Positions 6,569-13,154 of a stretch of DNA of 24,131 bases are shown piece by piece. Position 1 is the stretch's first letter; every line of letters begins with the position of its first letter. The DNA is from DASUFI01 sp036274635. Its GTDB lineage: Bacteria; Planctomycetota; B15-G4. Location: NCBI GenBank assembly GCA_036274635.1, contig DASUFI010000220.1:1-24131 (forward strand), read 5' to 3'. The notes beneath the pieces were generated by a model that was not told where the DNA came from, did not search any database, and saw nothing but the letters and a program-made list of their open reading frames with translations. Position numbers and translations under genes: made by a program.

Positions 6569-9081
6569 GTGGTGGCCTGCAGCGCGTTGCTGAGGGCCGC
6601 GCCCTTCACCGCGCCGGCGTCCTGCACGGCGCACTGGAAGAAGAGCTGCGTGCCGGACGGCACCCCCGTCGGCCACGAGGGCGTGCTGAGCTGCAGCGTG
6701 CCCGCCGGGCCGGTGGCCAGCACGAGCGTGAGCGCCACGGGCACCGTGACCAGCGTCCCGCCCTTGAAGGGCGTCGGGGTGTTGGCCAGCGAGACGAACA
6801 GGTTGGCCGCGGCCGAGGGCTTGGCGTTGCTGAGCTTCAGCGCGAAAGCCGTGGTGGCCACCAGCGTGCCATCGCCGTCGAGGACCGGCACGCCACTGCT
6901 GCCCCCCAGCCCGAAGCCGAGGTCCAGCCACGTGGGCGCGAAGCCCACGTCGGTCACGAACGAGCCGGTGTTGGCCGCGAGCAGGATCTGCGCCGCCGTG
7001 CCGGACGAGGGCCGCAGGTCGCGCACGAAGCCCGCCGCCGCGAGGCCGGTGTCGTAGGGCGCGAAGCTGGCACCGTCGTCGATCGACACGGCGACCTTCG
7101 TCGCGCCGTTCTGCGCGATGTACAGCGTGCCCGCCACGTGCTGGTCGGCCACGACGTTGGTGGCCGCGCCCGTGAAGCCCGTCGGCGTCCACGACTGCCC
7201 GCCGTTCGTGGAGCGGTAGACGCCGGGCTGGCTGACCGACTCCGAGTTGGAGACGTAGATCTCGCCCGGATCCGTGGGCGAGGCCGAGAGCGAGTTGCAC
7301 TGCGCCGTGGCCGAGAGGCCCGTGCTCGAAGGCACCCACGACGCGCCCGTGGTGATCGAGCGCAGCACGCCGCCGGTCCCGCCGCCCTCGATGAAGGCCG
7401 CCAGCAGCGTGGTCTCGGCGGGGTCCACGACGTGCAGGTCGTGCACCACGTCGAAGGCCGTGCCCTCGTACACCTTGGTCCACATCCCGCCGCCGTTGGT
7501 CGTGCGCCAGACCGTGGGCTCGAAGCCCGCCACGCCGAAGTCCGCGCCGCCCGCCCAGATCAGGTTCGGGTCGTTGGCGCTGACCCGCAGCGTGAACAGG
7601 TCCGACTCGTACAGAGTCCCCTGGTCCGGGCCGATGCCCGTCCACGTCGTGCCCGTGCGGCGGTACAGCCCCTCGGGCGCGATGCTCGACGGCCCGGACG
7701 AGATCGCGTAGAGCTGGCCCGCCGAGGAGAAGCGCACGTGCGAGAAGCGCGTGGAGGGCAGGGCCTCGAGCGACCAGCTCTGCCCGCCGTCCAGCGTGCT
7801 GTAGACGCCGCCGTCGTTCTGGCCCTGGAAGGCGATGGCGATCTCGCGCTCGTCCAGCGGGTTGCTGTTGACCGAGAACACGTCCAGCGCGCCGATGCCG
7901 GTCGAGGACGGGCTGAAGGCCGGCACCGGCGTGGTGCTCTTCCACACCGCGTTCGAGCTGGAGCCGGTGAAGATGGTGGTCGAGCTGCCGGGCGCGAAGG
8001 CCACGGAGTTCACGGAGAGCGAGCCGCTGCCGCCCACGCCGAAGGCCCACGCGCTGCCGCCGGTCACCGAGCGGAACACGCCCTTGCCCGCGCTGCCCAC
8101 CAGCAGCACGTTCGGGTCGTTCGGGTCGATGGCGATGTCGTTGATCAGCAGCGAGGGCCACGTGCCGTCGTGCAGCGGCGTCCAGTTGGTGCCGTCGTTG
8201 GTGCTGCTGAACAGGCCCACCGTCTGGCTGCCGAAGGCCTGGCCGCCGCACACCAGCACGCGCGTGCCGTCGTGCACGATGTCCTGCATGGGATTGTTCG
8301 GCAGGCCCGCCGACTTGTTGGACCAGCTGGTGCCGCCGTTCAGCGAGACCCACACCTGCCCGCCGCCGAAGGCGCCGCCGAAGCAGGCGTAGACGCGCTG
8401 GTTGTCGAGCGGATCGACGGCGAGGCCGGTGCAGCTCATGGGCGCAGCCAGGGGCGGCGTCTTGTTGGCCCAGCTCGTGCCGCCGTTCACGGAGAGCAGC
8501 ACGTTCTTGGGCTGGCTGCCCAGCGCGTCGGCCACGCCGCACCACAGGCGCAGCGGGTCGGTCGGGTCCACGATCAAGGCGAGCACCTGGTCGTTGAGGC
8601 CGATGCCCAGGTTCAGCGCCGTGAAGCTGGCGCCGCCGTTCGTGCTTTTCCAGACGCTGTCGATGGTCGCGACCCAAACCGTGCCGTCGGGCGCGAAGGC
8701 GATGGCATAGCAGGACTCGTTGGCCAGCGACGCGACGGGGCTCCAGTGGGCGCCGGCGTCGGTGGAGCGGAACAGCGTGCCGCCCGACCCGGAGGCGGGC
8801 GCAAGCGCGGCCAGCACGAGGCTCGCGTCCACCGGCGAGACCTGCACGTCCGCGATGTCGCCGCCGAAGGGTCCGAGGCCCTGCCAGTTGGCGGCCAGCT
8901 CCGCGAGCGGCCCGGGCTGCGCCTGCACCTCGTGGCCCACGACGGCGCTCGCCCGCCGCCCGCTCGCGTCCATCTGCGTGTGCACGCCGGGCGCGTCGGA
9001 GGGGGTGACCCAGCCCGCCTGGGCCTGCAGGGCGCTGGCGGCGATGACGGCGAAGAGAGCGGAGCGGAGGACGGTGGGCAC
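6562..9081 (-). CDS. Secreted BNR/sortilin-type beta-propeller protein with a C-terminal GGTL-type domain
   Basis: This 839-residue exported protein begins with a Sec signal peptide (MPTVLRSALFAVIAASALQA, cleavage after AQA near residue 22). The body holds about a dozen BNR/Asp-box-like motifs, such as FRSTDAGAHW, WKSTNGGASF, VSLNGGTSW, YRSTNGGQSW and SIDDGASF. That pattern is typical of two tandem propellers of the VPS10/GH74-like superfamily. No glycosidase active site can be assigned. The last 130 residues form a separate domain (DLGFGLGG, VPVLDGDGTL, PFKGGTL, LFFQCAVQDAG, SNALQATTP). I associate this domain with the C-termini of many planctomycete exported proteins, and it may have a sorting or adhesion role. 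The GTG at 9081 is supported by GGGAG 6 nt upstream. GGGAGCTCG also precedes the propeller gene starting at 15110. Confidence 0.88.
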   Translation of the reverse strand: MPTVLRSALFAVIAASALQAQAGWVTPSDAPGVHTQMDASGRRASAVVGHEVQAQPGPLAELAANWQGLGPFGGDIADVQVSPVDASLVLAALAPASGSGGTLFRSTDAGAHWSPVASLANESCYAIAFAPDGTVWVATIDSVWKSTNGGASFTALNLGIGLNDQVLALIVDPTDPLRLWCGVADALGSQPKNVLLSVNGGTSWANKTPPLAAPMSCTGLAVDPLDNQRVYACFGGAFGGGQVWVSLNGGTSWSNKSAGLPNNPMQDIVHDGTRVLVCGGQAFGSQTVGLFSSTNDGTNWTPLHDGTWPSLLINDIAIDPNDPNVLLVGSAGKGVFRSVTGGSAWAFGVGGSGSLSVNSVAFAPGSSTTIFTGSSSNAVWKSTTPVPAFSPSSTGIGALDVFSVNSNPLDEREIAIAFQGQNDGGVYSTLDGGQSWSLEALPSTRFSHVRFSSAGQLYAISSGPSSIAPEGLYRRTGTTWTGIGPDQGTLYESDLFTLRVSANDPNLIWAGGADFGVAGFEPTVWRTTNGGGMWTKVYEGTAFDVVHDLHVVDPAETTLLAAFIEGGGTGGVLRSITTGASWVPSSTGLSATAQCNSLSASPTDPGEIYVSNSESVSQPGVYRSTNGGQSWTPTGFTGAATNVVADQHVAGTLYIAQNGATKVAVSIDDGASFAPYDTGLAAAGFVRDLRPSSGTAAQILLAANTGSFVTDVGFAPTWLDLGFGLGGSSGVPVLDGDGTLVATTAFALKLSNAKPSAAANLFVSLANTPTPFKGGTLVTVPVALTLVLATGPAGTLQLSTPSWPTGVPSGTQLFFQCAVQDAGAVKGAALSNALQATTP

Positions 9082-9247
9082 GGCGAGCTCCCGGTTGGGG
9101 TTCAGGTTGCGGGCGAGGACGCTACCACGCCCGCGCCGACCCTGCAGGGCGAACCCCGTGCAGGCCGTCGGCGTACAGGATCAACTCAGTGATGAACTCC
9201 TGTACGCACCGCGAAGCGTCCCCTCGTCTCCGCGCCCGTGCGGTGAT

Positions 9248-9253
9248 TACGCT
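9248..9253 (+). promoter_or_regulatory. Candidate -10 element (TACGCT) for the BamE-like lipoprotein gene
   Basis: TACGCT fits TAnnnT and lies 44 nt upstream of the ATG at 9298, inside the 216-bp gap shared with the divergent propeller gene. A strong Shine-Dalgarno (GAGGA, 9285-9289, 8 nt before the ATG) follows. The -35 region is not recognisable. Confidence 0.3.
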
Positions 9254-9297
9254 GTCCGCCCGATCGCCCCGGCCCGCCCCGCACGAGGACGCCACGC

Positions 9298-9705
9298 ATG
9301 GCCAGCGCCAGCCGCCCGCTCGACAGCCTGAAGCCTGCCGGCGAGCCGCCGCCGGCACGCCGTCGCCGCGGCCGCGTCCGCGCCTGCTTGCTCGCGGCGG
9401 CCGTGGTCGGCGGATGCGTCACGGAAGACGCGGCCACCGGCGAGCCCATCCCGCGCGGCAACCAGCGCTACGAGTTCTCCAAGGTCGAGGATCTGGCCGA
9501 GCGGCTCCAGGACGGCATGACCAAGGCCCAGGTGCTGATGCTGCTCGGCTCCGCGGCGGAGATGGACGACGCGGGCGACGTCTGGATCTACCTGCCGGAG
9601 CGCTATGGGATCCTCATCCCGGCGCGGGCCTTGCAGCTCGAGTTCAAGGACAGCGTGCTCGTCTCGCACGGCTACCGGCCCATCATCCTGGGCGCAAAGT
9701 TCTGA
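9298..9705 (+). CDS. BamE/SmpA/OmlA-like lipoprotein
   Basis: This is a 135-residue protein with a long Arg-rich N-terminus, a hydrophobic stretch and the lipobox VGGC, giving a predicted lipidated Cys40. Residues 60-120 resemble the SmpA/OmlA/BamE fold: a helix with LQDGMTKAQVLMLLGSA (GMTkaqV-xxLG is the family hallmark), then WIYLP and a second strand (LQLEFKDSVLV). Family members are outer-membrane lipoproteins; BamE assists beta-barrel assembly, but many bacteria have extra copies of unknown role. The start ATG has GAGGA 8 nt upstream. The gene lies 87 bp ahead of nrfH on the same strand; co-transcription is possible but nothing shows a functional link. Confidence 0.78.
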   Translation: MASASRPLDSLKPAGEPPPARRRRGRVRACLLAAAVVGGCVTEDAATGEPIPRGNQRYEFSKVEDLAERLQDGMTKAQVLMLLGSAAEMDDAGDVWIYLPERYGILIPARALQLEFKDSVLVSHGYRPIILGAKF

Positions 9706-9754
9706 CCGCCGGCCCGCGCGCGGCCTGCGGCTCGAATCCCGACAGGGCGCCGAG

Positions 9755-9760
9755 TACCGT
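9755..9760 (+). promoter_or_regulatory. Possible -10 element for nrfHA
   Basis: TACCGT (TAnnnT) lies 32 nt before the nrfH ATG in the 87-bp gap after the lipoprotein gene. No clear -35 is visible and I see no FNR-type palindrome, so this is weak. Confidence 0.2.
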
Positions 9761-9792
9761 GGCGGCTCGCACGTCTGCGGAACGCCCAGCCG

Positions 9793-10296
9793 ATGTCGCC
9801 CACGCCGTGGCTCGCCACGCTCGCCGCCGTCTCGATCGGCGTATGCGCCGGCATCGGCTTCTCGACGCTGGACTACGCCGAGGGGCTCTCCTACCTCAGC
9901 ACGGACCCGAAGGCCTGCGCGAACTGCCACATCATGGAGAGCCAGTACGACTCCTGGCAGAAGGCGGGGCACCACACGGTGGCCACCTGCGTCGACTGCC
10001 ACCTGCCGGCCGACTTCTTCGGCAAGTACCTGGCCAAGTCCGTGAACGGCTGGAACCACAGCAAGGCCTTCACGCTGCAGGACTTCCCCGAGCCGATCCG
10101 CATCACGCCACGCAACGCGCAGATCCTGCAGGACAACTGCGAGCGCTGCCACACGGACCTGGTGCACGCGCAGACCAGCATCGCGGCCGAGCCGGTGAGC
10201 TGCGTGCACTGCCATGCCGACGTCGGGCACGGGCCGCGTGCCGGACTCGGCGGCCCCTTGCGCGAGATCCCCCCGCCGGAGCCCGAGAAGCCATGA
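9793..10296 (+). CDS. nrfH: Cytochrome c nitrite reductase small subunit (tetrahaem quinol dehydrogenase) NrfH
   Basis: NrfH anchors the nitrite reductase complex to the membrane and passes electrons from menaquinol to NrfA. The 167-residue protein has one N-terminal membrane helix (about residues 5-25) and four haem c motifs: CANCH, CVDCH, CERCH and CVHCH. The first motif is followed by Ile-Met (CANCHIM), as in NrfH proteins where that Met is the unusual axial ligand of haem 1. The length and spacing fit the NapC/NirT/NrfH family, with a Pro-rich tail. The stop codon overlaps the nrfA start as ATGA, the usual nrfHA arrangement, so both subunits are made together. The protein needs a cytochrome c maturation system, which is not in the window. 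Confidence 0.95.
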   Translation: MSPTPWLATLAAVSIGVCAGIGFSTLDYAEGLSYLSTDPKACANCHIMESQYDSWQKAGHHTVATCVDCHLPADFFGKYLAKSVNGWNHSKAFTLQDFPEPIRITPRNAQILQDNCERCHTDLVHAQTSIAAEPVSCVHCHADVGHGPRAGLGGPLREIPPPEPEKP

Positions 10297-11720
10297 GGTC
10301 CCAGAGTGGCCGCGTCTGGCCGTACGTGCTGCTCATCGTCGTCGTGGCCGCGGTCACGGCCGGCATCACCGCCTTGCTGCTCAACGTCGCCGAGCGCAAG
10401 GCCGAGGGGCGCCAGCCCTACGTGCGGCTGGTCGAGGTGAACGAGGACACCACCGACCCCGCGGTCTGGGGCATCAACTGGCCGAAGGAGTACGACACCT
10501 ACCTGCTCACGGCGCAGCACACCTCGACGCGCTTCGGCGGCCACGGCGGCAGCGAGGCCCTGCCGGCCGAGAAGATCGAGCGGGACCCGTGGCTGAAGCG
10601 CATGTTCCTGGGCTACGCCTTCTCGATCGACTACCGCGACCGGCGCGGCCACGCCTACATGCTGGCCGACCAGGAGGCCACCGAGCGGCTGACCAAGCCG
10701 CAGACGGGCTCGTGCCTGCACTGCCACGCGTCGATCCTGCCGCTGTACCGCAAGCTGGGCGATGGCGACGTGATCAAGGGCTTCGAGCAGACCTACACGA
10801 TGCCGTACGCGGACCTGAACAAGCAGCTTCACGACATGGGCCACGGCCATCCCGTCTCGTGCGTGGACTGCCACGAGCCCGAGTCCATGCGCATCCGCGT
10901 CACGCGCCCGGGCTTCCTGCAGGGCATCGCGGCGCTCGCGGCCGGCGACGCGCCCGTGCCGCACCTCCCGTCCATCGAGCGCTGGCGCGCGGGCTCGCGC
11001 GCCGCGCCCTACGACCCGAACACCGACTCCACGCGCACCGAGATGCGCTCCTTCGTGTGCGGGCAGTGCCACGTGGAGTATTACTGCTCCAGCAAGTTCA
11101 AGCTGACCTTCCCGTGGAAGAACGGCCTCACCGCGGACGCGATCGAGGCCACCTGGGACGGCACGCAGCTGCCGGACGGCGAGCGCTTCTACGACTACAA
11201 GCACGCCGAGACCGGTGCGCCCATCCTCAAGGCGCAGCACCCGGAGTTCGAGCTGTGGAGCCAGGGCATCCACGCCCGCAGCGGCGTCGCCTGCGCCGAC
11301 TGCCACATGCCCTACGCGCGCGACGGGGCCACCAAGGTGTCCGACCACTGGGTGCGCAGCCCGCTGCTGAACATCGCGCGCGCCTGCCAGACCTGCCACG
11401 CCTTCTCCGAGGAGGAGATGGCAGCGCGCGTGGACGCCATCCAGACCCGCAACCACGAGCTGCTCGAGAACGGCGGGCACGCCGTCACCGACCTGATCGA
11501 CGCGATCCTCGCGGCCCGCGCCGACGGCGCGACCGACGCGCAGATCGCCCCGGCCCTCGAGTTCCAGCGCCAGGCGCAGTGGCGGCTCGACTTCATCGCC
11601 GCCGAGAACTCCATGGGCTTCCACGCCCCGCAGGAGGCCGCGCGGGTGCTGGGCGAGGCCGCCGACCTCGCCCGGCAGGGCCAGGTGGCCGCGCTCAAGT
11701 GGCGCACGGGCGGGACGTAG
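10293..11720 (+). CDS. nrfA: Cytochrome c nitrite reductase catalytic subunit NrfA, all-CxxCH type
   Basis: NrfA reduces nitrite to ammonium with six electrons in the periplasm (dissimilatory nitrite reduction to ammonium). The 475-residue protein has an uncleaved-looking N-terminal hydrophobic helix (residues 8-30) and five haem motifs: CLHCH 141-145, CVDCH 190-194, CGQCH 256-260, CADCH 334-338 and CQTCH 365-369. The first is the catalytic haem, which in the classical enzyme is CxxCK with Lys as proximal ligand; here it is His. Other active-site features are kept: CGQCHVEYYC with the Tyr, and the His in QGIHARSGVACADCH. The K-x-Q calcium-site pattern (LKAQHPE) is also present. CxxCH NrfA proteins are known, for example in Campylobacter, so activity is likely retained. 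It may not need the dedicated lyase used to attach haem to CxxCK. Confidence 0.95.
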   Translation: MRSQSGRVWPYVLLIVVVAAVTAGITALLLNVAERKAEGRQPYVRLVEVNEDTTDPAVWGINWPKEYDTYLLTAQHTSTRFGGHGGSEALPAEKIERDPWLKRMFLGYAFSIDYRDRRGHAYMLADQEATERLTKPQTGSCLHCHASILPLYRKLGDGDVIKGFEQTYTMPYADLNKQLHDMGHGHPVSCVDCHEPESMRIRVTRPGFLQGIAALAAGDAPVPHLPSIERWRAGSRAAPYDPNTDSTRTEMRSFVCGQCHVEYYCSSKFKLTFPWKNGLTADAIEATWDGTQLPDGERFYDYKHAETGAPILKAQHPEFELWSQGIHARSGVACADCHMPYARDGATKVSDHWVRSPLLNIARACQTCHAFSEEEMAARVDAIQTRNHELLENGGHAVTDLIDAILAARADGATDAQIAPALEFQRQAQWRLDFIAAENSMGFHAPQEAARVLGEAADLARQGQVAALKWRTGGT

Positions 11721-11745
11721 GGCGCGGCGCCAGGCTACGCGCCTT
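11719..11745. terminator. Weak stem-loop between convergent nrfA and rpiB
   Basis: GGCGCG at 11721-11726 pairs with CGCGCC at 11738-11743, extended by two weaker pairs, around an 11-nt loop. It covers the short gap between the two stop codons. Without a T-tract, and in DNA this GC-rich, it may be chance. Confidence 0.25.
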
Positions 11746-12166
11746 CGATCTTCCGCACGCGCGCCACGTGCCGGCCGCCCTCGAAGTCGGTCGACAGGAA
11801 GATCTCCACGATGCGCAGCGCGAGCTCGAGGGACAGCATGCGTTGGCCGAGGGAGAGCACGTTCGCATCGTTGTGCTGGCGGGAGAGGCGCGCCGTGTCC
11901 TCGCTCCAGCACAGGGCGCAGCGCACGCCACGGACCTTGTTGGCGGTCATGGCCTCGCCGTTGCCGGAGCCGCCGAGGACGATGCCGCGCTCGCATTCAC
12001 CGCGGGCGACGGCCTGCGCGGCCGGGCGGATGAAGTCGGGGTAGTCCACCGGCGCCGTGCTGGAGGTGCCGAAGTCCTTCGTCTCGTGCCCGTGGTCGGC
12101 GAGCCATGCGGCGATGGCGCACTTGTAGTCGTACCCGGCGTGATCGGAGGCGAGCGCGATCTTCAT
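11735..12166 (-). CDS. rpiB: Ribose-5-phosphate isomerase B, Mycobacterium-type
   Basis: RpiB interconverts ribose 5-phosphate and ribulose 5-phosphate in the pentose phosphate pathway. The 143-residue protein matches the family length. It has the N-terminal ASDHAG motif, the phosphate-binding and active-site loop LGGSGNGEAMTANK, and SRQHNDANVLSLG. In E. coli RpiB the catalytic base is a Cys in a GTGIG loop. Here the loop reads GGSGNGE with Glu71 and no Cys at that site, as in Mycobacterium tuberculosis RpiB, where a Glu is the base. The ATG at 12166 gives the canonical MKIALASDHAG start; an ATG four codons upstream is less likely. The gene follows the LolA-like lipoprotein gene by 59 bp on the same strand. 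RpiB/LacAB relatives also act on allose or galactose 6-phosphate, but the sequence best fits RpiB. Confidence 0.93.
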   Translation of the reverse strand: MKIALASDHAGYDYKCAIAAWLADHGHETKDFGTSSTAPVDYPDFIRPAAQAVARGECERGIVLGGSGNGEAMTANKVRGVRCALCWSEDTARLSRQHNDANVLSLGQRMLSLELALRIVEIFLSTDFEGGRHVARVRKIEGA

Positions 12167-12225
12167 GCACGCCAGCATGCCGGCGCGGGCGCGGCGGGGC
12201 AATCGGGCGCGCGGGCGCGGCCGGG

Positions 12226-13041
12226 CTACCCCTCCGGCGAGCCAAAGGCGAGCAGGTCGGCGGGGATGGCCTCGTCGATCACCGGGTCGTAGGTGATGGT
12301 GACCTCGGACTGCCGGCCGTCGACGTCGATGGCCTTGACCACGCGCAGCAAGAGGTGTGTCGCCTGGTCGATCCAGACCGTCGTCGTGCACATCGGTTCG
12401 CGCCCGCGCAGGCAGAAGCAGCGCGAGCTGCCGAGCTCGACATCGTCGAGCCGCTCGACGTCCGTCATCCCGGTGAGGGATGAGTCATGGCCGGCGTCGA
12501 CGAGGAGCAGCTTGGGCACGGTCACCGAGGAAAGGCCCGAAACACCGGCCAGCGCCGCGAGAGCGGCGTCGAGCGATTCGGGCTTCTCGTAGCCGTCATG
12601 GGTCGACCAGCTACGGATCGCGGGGCTGTGCAGCCAGACGATCCAGCCGATCCTCACCAGCGGCGCCGAGACCTCCGCGCCGAAGCGGAATCGATCCGGC
12701 CGCTCGAAGGCCGTCTGGAAGGGCGCGAACAGGATCGGGCCAGGTGCAGCCGATCCGGGCTTGGTCATCGATCGCCCGCTATCGCGGTACGTGTGGCAGT
12801 GCGCGTAGGTGTCTGCCGTGTCGCGCAGGATCCGCGCGGGCGTGAGGACGTCGGCTTCGTCGGGTTGGGCGACGGGTGCGACGGGCGGGACAGGCGCAAC
12901 GGGCACGACGGGCATGGCTTCGGGCGGCGAGGCGCATGACGCCAGGACCAGCGCGGCCGACAACTCAGCGCAGCGGACACGGGCCGCGGTGCCTGCGCCC
13001 AGCAGGGCCGCAAGCCTCCTCCGCACGGATGCCGTCTGCAT
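12226..13041 (-). CDS. LolA-like / DUF2092-like lipoprotein
   Basis: This 271-residue exported lipoprotein has a basic N-terminus, a hydrophobic stretch and the lipobox LASC (Cys36). A Pro/Val-rich tether (residues about 41-60) follows. The mature domain includes TAFERPDRFRFGAEV, VWLHSPAIRSW, a helix with repeated AALAGVSG and VPKLLLVD, and strands CTTTVWIDQATHLLLRV and SEVTITYDP. Consecutive strands around a hydrophobic groove, with ERPDRFRF and a late WIDQATHLLLR, are what LolA/LppX-like lipid-carrier folds show. I infer that fold and cannot name a ligand. The ATG at 13041 has GAGG 9 nt upstream and places the signal peptide correctly; the frame continues open to an ATG at 13125. It may be co-transcribed with rpiB. 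Confidence 0.78.
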   Translation of the reverse strand: MQTASVRRRLAALLGAGTAARVRCAELSAALVLASCASPPEAMPVVPVAPVPPVAPVAQPDEADVLTPARILRDTADTYAHCHTYRDSGRSMTKPGSAAPGPILFAPFQTAFERPDRFRFGAEVSAPLVRIGWIVWLHSPAIRSWSTHDGYEKPESLDAALAALAGVSGLSSVTVPKLLLVDAGHDSSLTGMTDVERLDDVELGSSRCFCLRGREPMCTTTVWIDQATHLLLRVVKAIDVDGRQSEVTITYDPVIDEAIPADLLAFGSPEG

Positions 13042-13154
13042 GTGCACGACCCTCACCATATCGGCCGACCGGAGACTCGTCTTCCGCCTCCATGCGCCAA
13101 CGGACGACGGCAGCGGCCATGACAAACATCAGCCCTCATCGACGCAGGCAAACC

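Noticed and set aside
6562..9081. GH74 xyloglucanase or sialidase
   Set aside because: Asp-box repeats are present but they are shared by many non-enzymes, and no catalytic residues can be assigned.
7138..9192. A 684-codon rightward open frame antisense to the BNR propeller
   Set aside because: It is a frame kept open by high GC opposite a real gene; composition is Arg/Ala/Gly/His-rich with no domain, while the minus strand has a signal peptide and regular blades.
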